From the NCBI GenBank assembly GCA_001643675.2, contig LSRY02000008.1:126501-190500 (forward strand): 64,000 nt of DNA. The letters are read 5' to 3'. Origin of the DNA: Monocercomonoides exilis. Taxonomy: Eukaryota; Preaxostyla; Oxymonadida; Polymastigidae. Under the pieces are notes generated by a model that saw nothing but the letters and a program-made list of their open reading frames with translations, made no database searches and was not told the DNA's origin. Position 1 is the stretch's first letter. Every line of letters starts with the position of its first letter. The position numbers were made by a program, and so were the translations under genes. Below are positions 22,470-34,857 of this stretch, in pieces.

Positions 22470-25400
22470 TTAAAAAGGGACACCATTAATACAATTTTGA
22501 GATTCATTTAAAGATGAAGAGTTAAGAAGAAGATCAAATCTTCTTGAAAGAAGATCTTGAGAAGATTGAGAAAGAAGAGAAGAGTTAGATGATGTGATAT
22601 CAGAGTGAAATGACTTTCTTGAACGTTGAACCTTTTCTTTCATAGTTGAAGATTCGAGTGCAACCAGAGAGCGTTGAGGAAGATATCCAACTGCAGATGC
22701 GCAGACAAATGAGCCCTTGCGCTCAAAGTACAAATAGTCTTTCATGTGAGGGACTGACAATGATGGCCATGAAATTTGCTGAGATGGTTCATATTCTTCA
22801 AAGTACCTCTCATGCACACACTCCTTGATAGATGTTGACGATGGGGAGTTGTTTGATGAGGATGATTCAAAAATATTCAATTGCGAAGATGATGAAACGG
22901 ATGTTGAAACATTCATATTGTTTTCGAAGAAGTTGATTAAGTCATGAAGTGTTGTGATGTGTTCAGTTGAAAGATTGTTGTCGATTGCATTCACTAACGC
23001 ACCAAATTCACTATCACATATATTTTTTCCATGATGCTCAGCGAAGAAGTTGAGTTGTGTATTTTTCTTTTTGAAAAGTTTGGATTGTTTGGAGAGAATG
23101 AAATGAAGAAGGAAGCGATTTCGGTTGTGTGGACCTGAATCGCAGAAGAACTTAAAGGTGTGAGCGTCTGCGAAGAAGTGTCTTTTGATCACAGATTCCA
23201 GACACTCAATAATAAATCTGTGATCATTTGAGAGGCAATCGGAGAAGAAGTTGAACGTTCGTTTTATTTGCTGATTATTAATTTTTTGAAGTGAAATGAT
23301 TGTGAATTGGGAGACTTGTTGATAATTGAAGAATTCTTGTTGAAGTTGATTTTTTCTGATGGGGAGTTTCCACTTCTCTTTGAAGTCGAAGATGAAGACT
23401 GCTTCTCCCTCTTTAAAGTTGTCAACAGTTGATTGATAATGTTTGCGTTGCATTTCTGCAACTAGTCGATGTTGACAAAGTAATTTAAGTGTATGAAACT
23501 CTGCTTCAGACAGTCCATTTTTGTTTTGTGAAGATTTGAGTTTATTCTCCAGATAGTTGAGTTTCTCGCACATGCCGCAGAGATCTGTCCGCCTTTTCGC
23601 TTTGGAGAAGTTGGTAGTGAGTTTGTAGAAGTGTGACAAAGAAACTTTAATATTTATTTCTTCGGAAAACTCACTCCACAGTTTCGTTTTGGGCTTGAAG
23701 ATTAATCTCTTTTCATTGGGAGAAAAGATGCCCGTTTTCTTTCTTCTTTCTTTTAGTGCTTCCAATCCATAGTTAGTTGTTATTGATGAAGAAAGTTGTG
23801 GAATGGAAGAAGAATGATGTGGTGGTGTGATAAACGATGATGATGGAGTTGTATCTGTGTTTGTGTTGTTGATATTTAAAGATTGAGAAGAGGAGGAAGA
23901 AATAGAGGAACCACCAAATTGAATAGTTGGATGCGTAGATAGTGAGTTTTCTTTTACGTAGAATGAAAGTGAAGGAGTGTAACCCTGTGCGTAAAGTTCT
24001 TTCCAAGTCTTAGTCCAATTGTCACTATCAAATTGTTTAATATCATCATCGTTTCAAGTGATCCACATCTTTCTAATTCCTTTCTTTCTTTCCACAACAG
24101 CAATGTAATGACCATTACTGTTATCAAACTGTTTGTGAAGAACTTGACCAATGAAATGATAGAATGTTGTTTTTTTATTGTGTTTGTGAAATGTTGAATC
24201 TTTTTCATTTGCAAATCCTTTGCAAAATGAACGTTTATTCGACATATCAGTCTCGATTAGAAGTGTTCGAGAAGGTGGAGAACAGGCAGGATCAGTGCAT
24301 TCATGGGAGAGGGCTAGTACCTCTGGAAATGAAATCATTTCCTCCCACCGAGCAGTGCAGCATTTTTCTTTGCACTCTTCACAATACACACTATTTTTTC
24401 CATCTAGTATTTCAGTTGAAAACAAAGAAGACAAACCATTGTGAGTTGATGAAGAATTGATAACTACATTGTTACAAATCTCATTGAAGTGTGATGTGAT
24501 TTGTTGGCATTTTTGGCATTTGAGATGAGTGATGATTTCTGGATTGAAGGAATCCTTGCTTATCAACTCATCTTTTTGAAGAAGTCGGTGAAGATTTTCA
24601 AACGCCTCTGCAACATTTTGTTGCTGTCTGCTGCCATAGTTGCAGAAATCTTCCCATTTGTCAATAAGAGATGGGATCCATGAACGCACTGACGTTCCAT
24701 CTTTGAGGATTTGATTGCAAATACTCAAAATTTGAGAAGATAAAGTCTTGTTTGATTGTTGTTTAAAAATGACTGATGGTTTTTGTGAAGTGATTGAAGA
24801 AAAACACTGAAGAAGAGAGGCAAGATAACATGTGTTACCAAGATTTGCTAACCCTTTTGCTGTTTTTGATGGTGTATTCGATATGTGTTTTAAAACATTA
24901 ACTGTTGATTGGGATGAAGTGGAAATAAATGAATCAATATTTGTTGAATAATCTCTTGAAATGGGATGTGAATTTTGTGGTTGTGTTGAAGTGTTGTTCT
25001 CTTTTGTGAAAGATGAGAAAAGATTCTGGAATGCACGTGGAGGAATAAGAGTGGGTGAAGTTACATATTCCATTAGTTGACAACTAACCCACATATTTTC
25101 ATTGTATAAAGATGAAGCTGCTTTGTCAACTGGAGTAGTTTTCATTGTTTTTTTCTTTTTCTTTCTGATTGAGGATGAAGCTGAAGTCCGAGAAGTTATT
25201 GAGGCTGAGGAAAGGAATGAAGATGAGGAAGACGAGGAAGAAGAAGAAAAGGATGAAGATGACGATGATAATAATGGTGAAAATGAGGATAAGGATGAAG
25301 ATGAGGATGAAAATGATGATGATGGTGATGATGAGGAGGAGGATGAGGATGAGGAGGATGATGATGATGATATGGTAGTTTTTTCTTTGAAAAGTTGATG

Positions 25401-26338
25401 AATTGGAATCGGTGATGGAGAAGAATGACGATGATGTAATGAAAATATTTGTCTAATTCTTGTTGTCTTTCTTTCAGCACGAAGTGGAGTGCTGATTGGA
25501 TTATCAACTGTTTGAGAAGGTGTATTATTTATTGAAGAAGTTTTCACTGATGGAATGAGCTTGGCGTTTATGTAACTTTGATTTGTCTTTTTCGATGACG
25601 AAGATAGTTTTTTGTTTGTATTATTTTTTTCTGTAATTATGATATCATCTCATGCAGATTCCTCAATGAACTGCTCGTAATCTGGAACCTTTTTTGGTTT
25701 TTTCTTGGCTGATTGCAATGACGTTGATGCTTCTGTGGAATGGGCCAACATCCAATTGTTGCCCTTTTCCCAATCTTGTTCATTTAGACCTTAAAAAAAA
25801 AAAAGTGAAAATTGAAATTTAAATAAAATAATATACAAACCACTTTTGCATGATTGCGGGTGAGGTAATTGAGCTGGTATTAAAAATCCCTGGTTTTTTG
25901 TAAGAGTTTGTTTTGCATAATTAAACTTTCCTTCTGTGATATCAAATCCATAGTCCAGAAGCTCAGATAATGATGCGTTGCGCGTCAGTGCTTGTGGGAT
26001 CATCGTTTGCGTGTGCAATTGTGCGTGCTTGTACACAACTGAGAGATCTTTCAGAAGTATTTCGTAATATTCTAAGTTTTCATAAAAATAAAAAAATAAA
26101 TATTAATTTAAAATAAATATTCTTAGAGAAAAATATAAGTTATTTTCCATCAAAAAATTTTGAAGAAGAAACCATTCAAGGATTTCAGCAAATCATTAAT
26201 AACTGAAGATGACTTTCTGTAGTTGTAAAACAGATAGACGAGCAATGAATCAACTTCATCTCCACCGATGCGTTGTATTTCTTTCCACAGAACGTTGCAT
26301 CGTGAATTTAGAGTTGACTCTTGTTTTGAAAATGACAT
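22470..26338 (-). CDS. Ubiquitin-specific protease (C19) / DDE-type transposase fusion, three exons
   Basis: Best model: exons 26338-26173, 26071-25841 and 25789-22470, with introns GTTTCT...CTTAG and GTTTGT...TTAAG. Frame is kept across both junctions, giving 1,239 codons with stop TAA. Residues ~445-750 are a USP domain: Cys box GLANLGNTCYLASLLQCF, zinc ligands CQKCQQ and CEECKEKCC, His box NGHYIAVVE, then NDDDIKQF and a GYTPSLSFYVKE terminus. Residues ~808-1238 look like a DDE transposase: FIFDFKEKWKLP, FFCDSGPHNRNRF and FFAEHHGKNICDSEFGALV supply Asp, Asp and HGK-x-x-CD. A Ser-rich low-complexity linker (GATGAG-like repeats, ~25.2-25.4 kb) precedes the USP. Two in-frame TGA codons (25652-25650, 24056-24054) interrupt it. 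The USP probably removes ubiquitin; its role in transposition is inference. Confidence 0.85.
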
Positions 26339-26522
26339 TTTTTTTTGATAATTACAATTTATTATGGAATTATTATCAATATATAATGAAAATGACAACT
26401 CAACTTTTATCACTTTTATTGAATTTTCAATAAAAAAATTTCTATAAAACAATAACAAATAAAAACTTTTTAACTCAAAAAAAAAATAAAAATTTTGAAT
26501 TTATATTTAATTACAAATTTGA

Positions 26523-27100
26523 CAATAAAAAAATCAAAACCAATTTTGTATGACTTGTTTGCATTAATAAAGCAATAATATTCACAAATTAAATGAAACA
26601 AAAATAAATAATTATTAAAATTTTTTGAAATTTTTGATCATAAAAAATACAAATTATTATTAATGGCGCCATTAAGAATACCATGATCTATTTTGCTCAG
26701 TGTGAATAAATAACGATAATAAACATGTCTGATGCTTTTTTTTGAAAATCTGTTAGTGGAAAAAGTTGGTAATAATTTGTTTTTTAACATATTTTTTATT
26801 TGGGATGAAGTGTTGTGTGAAATGAATTGTTTCCCATGCACCGTCTTCGAAGATTTTTCTTATTATTTTACAGTTATTCTATATATTTAATATGTGAGAA
26901 CGTTTGACATATAACGACAAAGCTGCATAAAAGGTTTGGAACAAATCGTTGTTATTTTTCATTAATATAAGAATTTTGACCTATTTGTTTAGAAACTGGT
27001 AATTTTGTTTGGCACATAGACAATTTTTGATGAAACAAACAGAAAGACTATTCAATGTGACTTTATTAATTCTTGTTCATTTTTGACAAAGTTTGTTTTT
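26523..27100 (-). repeat. Right 578-bp TIR of the USP-transposon
   Basis: Reverse complement of 20928-21505. The start codon of the element's gene (26338) lies only 185 bp inside this TIR, so the promoter is probably within or next to the TIR. Confidence 0.92.
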
Positions 27101-28540
27101 ATTATCAGTTTGTAATACATAATAAAAAATGCATGCATTTTATTTTGAATAAAATTTTGAACAATCAACTTTGAACTTGCTCTTATTCTCACTAACCAAC
27201 ATTTTTTAGAGGGATTTGCTTGTTGATTTCAACGACAATTTTGCTTGTGTCTTCATTGGTGATCTGCAGCGAATCGCCTGTCTGAACAACTTAGGCTGAT
27301 AAATCAGTGAGAATACTTAAGTTTTATGTTCATTTGAACCCATTCAATATAATTACCAATAATCTCTACATAAAATGTTATTGAAAGAGCGATTTTTCAT
27401 TTGATGCTGTTTGTTGATTTTTTATTTTTTTGATAATATCGCTTTTATCTCATTTCTTGTTAATCAAATTGATCTTTTTCAATATTTTATTTCAATAAAA
27501 ACAATCAATTAGTTTCAAAACATAAGCAAATTCCTCATCTTATAATTTTTTCAATCAGTTTTGATTGAGAAGAATGTGCAATGTATCTTTTCAATGTGCT
27601 CTTTCCAGCATTTCTGTTGCCATTGGAAATAGAGCAGATAAAAAAGATTGAACTGGAAACCAAATACCCCGCCTTTTCTGCTACCACTGTAATCTCTGTG
27701 ATACAGCTGACTGTTCATCCCCTATACATCCAGACTTCCTCTTCTCACAAACCACAAAACATTTCTTCTTTTTGTCGTCAATGTCTTCTTCTTCTTCTTC
27801 TTCCTTTCATATCTGTCGTCCACAAACCGCTTTATAGTTTTTATGATCGAAAAAGTCGAATGCACATCACAAAAAGCAGAAATTCTCTCCTCATTCAAAC
27901 AAAAGACCTCCTCTTTTCACTGACACTCCATTTCTTTTGTTAATAACACTCCATTCAGATTCTTCTGAACTTCTTCTAATCTTCCTCTCAATAGTTCCAT
28001 TTGGTATCGACACTTCGTATTAGCTCCCACAAAATGCTCTCTTTCATATAACAACTCTTTTCATGGCATCTCTTTCATGGACTTCATCGCAACAACAACC
28101 AAAGCTGCCAAATGTTCGCACATCACATTCTGTAACAGATCTTCAACATCTTCCAACTCATCACAACGTTCTTCTTCTTTTTTGATGTCCTCCTCCTGCA
28201 GAATGGGACATCAATAAACAGATCGCTCAATTCTGCGCATCGTATTCATATGCTTTCACGCCTGAAGCGCATTCCTCAATCAATAACGTTGTCTCTTCAT
28301 TCCTCTCTCCAAGCTTTGCATTTCCACTGCTGTGCATTTCAAGTTCATGTATTTATAAACAAAAATACAACAGACAGAAAAATGGAGTCTTTTGCATCAT
28401 TTTTCTTCTATTACTAACAGCAGCGTCGGATGATAAGTTGATGAAATTGTTGTTCCATATGATAAATTCATTATTGACTAAAAGGTTAGATAATGAAAGA
28501 TAATGTCAGAGTAAGAGAGAAAAAGTGAAAAAGAAGGAAG
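27101..28540. other. AT-rich flank with no firm gene
   Basis: A pyrimidine-rich + strand (27580-28350) gives a 120-codon frame at 27581-27943 without recognisable motifs. It may be a 5' exon of the next gene, but I cannot support that. Confidence 0.4.
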
Positions 28541-28545
28541 AGTAG

Positions 28546-28863
28546 TTGAGAAGACTGAAGATGAAGACAAAGAGATGTTTACGAATCAATGCAGATAAAA
28601 TACCATTTTCTTCTTCTATTTCTATATCTATTTCTGTTTTATCTTCTTTTCCTTCTCTTTTTTATTGTTCTATCTCACTCACTGGAATGGATTCAGATAC
28701 TAGCAGATATATAGATACAGAATTTGACTCAGAACTGTCTTTTCTTTATTCGATTGAACGGACAACGTCTTATGAAGATAGAACAGAAGGAAGCGGTTGT
28801 GAAAAAGAAGATGGTGAAAATGGCGAAGAAAAAAATGAAAAAGAAGATGATTGTTTTATCTCA

Positions 28864-28894
<31 letters not shown>

Positions 28895-30710
28895 CTTCTT
28901 CTTCTTCTTTTGATTCTTCAACATCGTCATCAAAAACAGCAGAAGTCGAATTCTTCAAGAAAGAAAAAATAGAAAACGATTCATCTTCGTCTTCATCTTC
29001 CTCTTCATCCGAACAGTCAGAAGTGAGTTCATCACAAGAAATAGCAGAAAAAAGCAGAAATTGATGAAATCATCGAAGGCTTTAAAAGAAAACATGCGCC
29101 ACGTCTACCTCTTCCTGTGATCCTTCCGCCTCAAGAAGCAACTCTTCAGAATCCGTCTTAGGTGCTTCGAAGTCAAACACAGAGAAAAAGCAATCAAAAT
29201 TCAACACAAACCTTTTTGACTCATTCAATTGCTGGCATTGGCACAAGAAGAGGAACATCTCCTTCTTCATTGCCGAATGAATCTTTTCTTTCTCTTCCTC
29301 AATCATCTCCTTCACCATCTCCTTCATCTTCTTCCTCTTCCTCCTCCTCCTCTTCTTCTTCTGTCTACCAATCAGAGCCTATTTCATTCAGAATCCATTC
29401 TTCTGCTTATTCCTCCATTCCACCTACCATTTCAACCACTTCTTCATTCAATACCCCCACATCTTCCATCACAAAGACACAAACTTCAACCTCTTCTTCT
29501 TCTTCTTCTTTCTCTTCTTCCTTCTCTTCTTCCTCCTCCTCTTCCTCTTCTCCTTCATCTTCCTCTTCTTCCTCCTCTTCTTCTTCTTCTGTTCCTGCAG
29601 TAACAGACCTTTCTATCCATCCAAAACCACCTCATCGCTCTGAAATTGCTATGGCTCGCCGCATAAGAGCAATGCATCCTCTCCTCCGCCGAAGCTATCT
29701 CAACCGCTGTGCACAAGTGGCTGCTGCTTCTGGTGCTTCACGTTCTTCTTATTCTTCTTCCTCCTCATTGCGTCGATTGCTTCACAACAGATTTCTGACA
29801 GGCAAAGAGCAGCAGATGAGGAGGATGAGGCAGCAGCTCGGAAGAAGAAGGAAAAGACAATATTTTGTTTTCCCACCAGATGTGTTTGAGGCGCTGCCGC
29901 TGTTTGCAGAATTTCGGATGGTAGAGCGGAATGCTGAGAATCTGAAGAAGAGGAAGGGAGAAAGAGATAGAGCGAAAGAGAGCGAAAAAGAGAAGTTAGG
30001 AACAAGAGAATAGAGGAAAAAAGAACAAGAGAACAAATTAAGTTGAGGAAGGTATTGAAGCCTGTCAATGATGGAGACAACAATGATGAAGAAAATGATA
30101 ATAAAACAAAAGCAGAAGAAAACGAGAGTTTATCATTGATGAGAAGAAATTCTTTGAAGGAATCGAAGAAAAAGCAAGAAACTGAATGCCTTTCTGTCAG
30201 CTCCATCATCAATGATGAAGAACAACGAAAAGAGAAGAGACATAAACAGAGAGAGAAACAGAGGCTGATGCGAAAGTATTACCAGGCGCTTGAGCTTCAA
30301 AGTGATTCTGTTGTGAATGAGGTGCTTTTGATGGTCAGACCAAACCTGCTGTTTTCTCCAGCGCTGATTGACAAGTCTAGAAAAAGACCAGGAATTAATG
30401 AAAATGCTGCAAAAAGTGAGGGTGATGATAAAGAAGATGAGAAAAAAGAGAAAGAAGTCAATAATCCTGTGAATGTAGATGGAAACAAGGAAGAAGAGAA
30501 AGGATATGAAGAGAACAATAAAGATGCGACGAAAAAGGATATGATGATTCAAACAACGATGAAAACGAAGAAGTGAAATTGGAGGATTCAATGAACAACA
30601 CCAAAGAAGCTGTTTCTAAAGCAATGAAAATAAAACGGAAGCAGAAAAGAAAACTAATGCAAAAGAGTCCATAACAAACAAAAAAGAAGAAACACATTCC
30701 GAAGAGCCTT
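28546..30710 (+). CDS. Large Ser-rich protein of unknown function, with frame slips
   Basis: Not recognised. First frame (28546-29064): acidic, with a TTC-repeat poly-Ser run (28860-28912) and a second Ser run. Second frame (through 29162-30013): poly-Ser, then a basic conserved-looking part (HRSEIAMARRIRAMHPLLRR, QQMRRMRQQLGRRRKRQY, FVFPPDVFEALPLFAEF). Third (30043-30576): KYYQALELQSDSVVNEVLL and NLLFSPALIDKSRKRPGI, then an acidic tail. At ~29045, ~30533 and ~30650 the sensible frame shifts by one at an A-run, and there is a TAG between 29062 and 29162; reading across them ends at KEETHSEEP, TAA 30708-30710. Either homopolymer errors or decay. Confidence 0.55.
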
Positions 30711-30860
30711 AATGAGAGCCTTTTTCATAGGAAAAGCAGCAAAAACAACTCCCTTTACCCCACCTTCACCTTCACATTCTCCTCAACCTAAACAACATTC
30801 TTCAGCAAGAGATGCCTTTGCAACGATACACTTTGCACGAGGGATGCGAAAGGAAGGCGG

Positions 30861-31952
30861 ATGGAGATGGAGAGAGGAGATGTTGGTGCAGCAACAATGC
30901 TTCTGTCACCTGCTGTTGGAGGAGGAGTTGGAGGGGTGAAGTTTGGTGTGATGGGAATGAAGGATTTGAACAAAGAAGTGACAAGGGCGATGCAAGATAA
31001 GTTTCAGAATGAGAAAGTGAAAGAGAACGATGAAGAAGCGAAGATCACATTTAAAACATTGGAATCTGATGATCAGAGAGAAAAACTGCTTCGGTTGATG
31101 AAACTGCAGGAAATTCAGAAGAAGAAGAAGGAGAAAGAAGAGAAGAAGCACAGGAAAATGGAAAAAATGGCGAAGAAGATAGAGGAGAAAGACAAAAATC
31201 TGTTTAGCAGCATCCAAGGAATATTATAAAAACATCTTGATACAAACCAGAAGGAGAACAAAATGGTAAGCGATGCACAACAAGAAGCGAAAGAAAGCAA
31301 AACGCCATTTTTTACAAGAGAGCGGAAATTGGACTGCATGTTGAATGATTTAGCTTATTCTGACTTGGAAGATCTGAGCGATGAATTGGATGTGCCTTGC
31401 CGTCATGTGCGTATCAAAAGCGAGGAAAACGGGCAATTTGTGTGGAAGATGCAAAAAGAACCTGTGTTTGCAGCAGTCGACGCGAGGCAGACAAGAACGC
31501 AGTTGGATCTGATGAGTGCGCTGAAGAGTGGGCTGAGGCAGAGCCGGGCAGAGTTGAGAAGAGGAAGGGGGATGAAGTGGAGGGGCTAGTGGACATCCAA
31601 AGAGGAAGCAGAGGCTACACTCAGGAAAGGAAGGAAAGGAGCAGGGAAAGGATCAGCTCTGCTGTTTCAGAAGGAGAATGGGGCAAGAACATTCAGTAAG
31701 AACAGCGTGCCTGGAAGAAGAGATGCGCTGTCGTTCTCAATATTGGTATCTTTTCTCACTTCGCAGAATTCAATGGTGATGAATCTGATGCAGAAATACC
31801 CTGCCCTCAATTTGGTTGCGCCTTTTGATTCAACTGCAGAATTTGACGCAAATTCAAACATTGCTCTTCATCCTCTTTCTCATTGTTCTTCTTCGCTAAT
31901 CAATTCTTCCTTGTTTATGAACATCCAACAACAATCTTCTCCTTCTCTCTGA
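30861..31952 (+). CDS. Lys/Glu-rich coiled-coil protein, several frames
   Basis: Frame 30861-31229: a Gly/Val-rich start, then DLNKEVTRAMQDKFQNEKVK and a strong coil (EIQKKKKEKEEKKHRKMEKM). Frame 31263-31589: ERKLDCMLNDLAYSDLEDL and DVPCRHVRIKSEENGQFVW. A further frame (31707-31952) reads LVSFLTSQNSMVMNLMQKYP. These may be exons of one gene, possibly continuing the Ser-rich gene just upstream. Function unknown. Confidence 0.45.
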
Positions 31953-32247
31953 ACATCTTTATCTCCTTCCCTCTTTTCTCAAACTGTTCATCCATCTTCA
32001 ACTAATTCAGCTATTCCAAGCCTCCTTCCGCTATCACTTCCTGCCTTAACTTCTTCGTCCCCTTCTTTTTCATTCAACTCCCCTCGAATTCATCGTCAGG
32101 CCTCATCTTTCATTTCTGTTCAGAATCACAGATAATTATTTATTCTAATAATGAATAACAGCTGAAAGTTTATTACGACGGAAGCGATTCCCCACAAAGC
32201 AAAAAATAGTTTGCACGTTATCAACAACTGAATCAATTCTGGCCTTT

Positions 32248-33012
32248 TCATTTGGAAGCTGAAGCATATGAAGTGAAAAGGAAATGGTATAAAAGCAATT
32301 TTTGTTTGGAATGAATAAGTTTGAAAATATTCTTCGACTGATTACACATCTCCAAAATTACAGCGAATTGTTGAAAATGAAACGATGAGTGAGAAAAGCA
32401 ATTTTGAGGAAAAGGCTTGAGTGAAGAGAAATTTTTTGAGCCTCTAGCGCTGATTGGATACAAGTTAGTTGGAATCAGAAAATTGAAGAAAGAATAATCT
32501 GAGAAAATTTCCAGATATGCTTGAAGAAATGGATATTGAAAAAAGGAAAACATATGATTCCTAAAAGCAACGAACGTTATTTGCATTTGATTAAGAAGAG
32601 AAAATAAATGAAGAAATTTTGAAGAATTATTTCTATGTGAGATGAGTTTAGGCTCTATGAATAAATTGGCGGTGAGATATTCTTCAGTTAAAAGGAAGAT
32701 GAAAGCTCAAGAATTTTTCAATGATATGAAAAATGGAAGAAATTTTTAAGAAATTAGAAGAAGTTTATCATTTCCTGTGATTTTTGTGAAAGCTGTGCTG
32801 AAAGTGAGTGTTTGAGTTTGAGTAAATATTGAGGTGAGGAGGGTGAGGGAGGCGTCTTGGAGGAGGGAAATGAAGCCGGTAAGGGCATACTCGATGTTGG
32901 CACATGGGGTCTGTTGGGGTCTGCCACAGGCATAAGCATCAGTTCCTCTGTTAGAAACGATTTTATTCAAAGTGATAAAGATGATCCAGATATTGAACTT
33001 GACTTTATCCAA
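32248..33012 (-). pseudogene. Beta-helix (Pmp-like) family remnant, N-terminal region
   Basis: The frame 33012-32746 contains GTDAYACGRPQQTPCANIEY. The spacing CG-x(4)-PC-x-(S/N)-(I/L) also occurs in the element cargo at 41.9 kb (CGNKYVPCQSLDYSV) and at 34.9 kb (CGEFSMPCDSLSFGV), so it appears to mark the N-terminal region of this family. Stops then follow, and the weaker frame 32586-32248 may be a downstream part. A decayed member. Confidence 0.5.
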
Positions 33013-33099
33013 TGTTTACTATTTCATTTAACGCTTGATGAATTCGATGAAACGAATAAAATGAATGGAAATTTGATGGACTTATAAAGGAAAGGGAAA

Positions 33100-33600
33100 A
33101 AATTGAATAATAACTATTATCAATAAATTGGTTTCAATAGTTTTGTTTACCTATCATTTTTTCTGTTCTTCTTATGAACTTTCTCTTTGCAATGTTAAAT
33201 TTTGTCAATAATGAATTTTCAATTTTTTTCCTTTTGAAGTTTTATTTATTCATTAAAAGTTAATTTAAATTAAACTTGATCAAAAAATTCTTTTTAATGA
33301 AAAAAGGTATGGATTTTTGTTTAAGAAAATTAAACAAATAAATGTTTTATCAATACATGCTAAATACTCATGAAAAATCAATTCTTGTTATCAGAATAAA
33401 AAAAACTATTTGATCAAAAAATACAACTATAGATTTTATTTTTTCGATTTTTGATCTTTTTTTATGATTTCAAAAAAAAAACACCCATATTTTAAATCAA
33501 ATATGAAAAGTTTGTAAATAGTTTATGAAATATCGATCTTATCGAAACATTGGATTCGATAATATGTGAAATAAATTCAAATATGGAATTAACAAAAATG
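33100..33600. other. AT-rich intergenic region
   Basis: No coding signal. A terminus-like CACCCATATTTT lies at about 33482-33494. Confidence 0.5.
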
Positions 33601-33606
33601 AATGAT

Positions 33607-34325
33607 GGAAACGGAATGATCAATTTTGATTTTTTGTGTGACAAAATTTAAGTCGTGGAGCTTTTCAAAAAAAATGAACATTTATTTTTCAAAAGTTATT
33701 TATATTTCATTGAATAACCTTTTTTTAACAATTCCATTTGTCATATTTGAAGAGTCGATTTTAATGATCCCATAACACAGATGTCGCACGAAATACCGGA
33801 CAAGATCGATATCACGATAACTGCAGGAGGAATAATTCTGACAATTTTCCTCAAAATATATCTCATCAATACAAACTTGCATGACATAAAAGACTTTCAA
33901 ACCAGCTTCGGTTGAGTTCAGAAAAAATAATTTTGATAATCTCGGAGAAATTCAAAATCCTATTTCTCCGAAAATTTCAAAATTATTTTTTCTGAGCTCT
34001 AACGAAGCTGTCCTGAAAGTCTTGTATGTCACGTGAGTTTGTATTGATGAGATTTATTTTGAGGAAAATTGTCAGAATTTTTCTTCTTGCGGTTATTGAG
34101 AAATCGATCTTGTCCGGTATTTTTTGCGATGTCCAGTATTTAATGCAATATCTGTAAATCACACATATAGGACAGAAAAATAATTGTGCCATTTGAAACA
34201 CATATTTGTGATGTGTATCTTGCATTAACTCAAAAAATAAGCGGAGTGTGTTAGAATTTATTTGAAAAGTGATGTCAGATCAAAAATTTGACCCATCATC
34301 ATAAAGTGATTCTCGTTCCGTTTCC
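33607..34325. mobile_element. ~720-bp foldback (palindromic) element
   Basis: The ends are GGAAACGGAA and TTCCGTTTCC. Almost the whole length is an imperfect palindrome centred near 33960: for example CCTCAAAATATATCTCATCA (33850) against TGATGAGATTTATTTTGAGG (34046), and CCGGACAAGATCGAT (33797) against ATCGATCTTGTCCGG (34104). The short frames inside both arms are mirror images, not genes. The same terminal motifs occur near 15516-15575 and 39290-39360. Confidence 0.8.
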
Positions 34326-34329
34326 ATTA

Positions 34330-34857
34330 TATAAATGATAATTGATCCAATTCAATAAAAAGCGTATCAGGACTTCACAAACTTGTTAATGGAAAGAAAT
34401 ATTTTGAAACAAATAATTATTAATTAAACTAATTGATTAAAATTAAAAAATTTGTTTCGCAATGAAAAGGAGTTATATTTGTTTGAGCAATCATGCAATT
34501 GCTGCATTATGAATTGTTCATGGAATATTTCGATTCTTTTTCGAATTAACAAAAACACTGATTATTATTTATGCTATAATTTCATCAGAATTTATCAATG
34601 CTCAGAATGAATATAAAATTTCATGGAAGTGAATACAGCTTGTCCAAGTGGGATTGAACAAAAATTCTATCAAACATTGATGGTTTGCAATTTGTTTTTC
34701 TTTATATTCTAATAATTTCACACTTTTTTTTAGTGTCTCAAATTTGTCGCAGATTTCTGAAAGCCTTTGAGAAAGAACTTGCAATATGCAAATTTACAAC
34801 AGATTCATAAGAAGATGAAGAAGATTTCTGCTGACGGTTGTGAAATGAAAGAGTGAG
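34330..34857. other. AT-rich intergenic region
   Basis: No coding or repeat signal that I can support. Confidence 0.5.

Larger units (their letters stand above)
20928..27100 (-). mobile_element. 6.17-kb transposon with 578-bp TIRs encoding a USP-transposase fusion
   Basis: Positions 20928-21505 and 26523-27100 are inverted repeats that keep exact register from end to end (paired coordinates sum to 48028), with no indels noticed. Between them lies a single intron-containing gene on the minus strand (26338-22470) and a GC-rich structured segment (22335-22458). Ends are A/T-rich (AAAAACAAACTTTGTC...); no target duplication could be fixed because the flanks are low-complexity. High TIR identity suggests recent movement. 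Confidence 0.9.
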
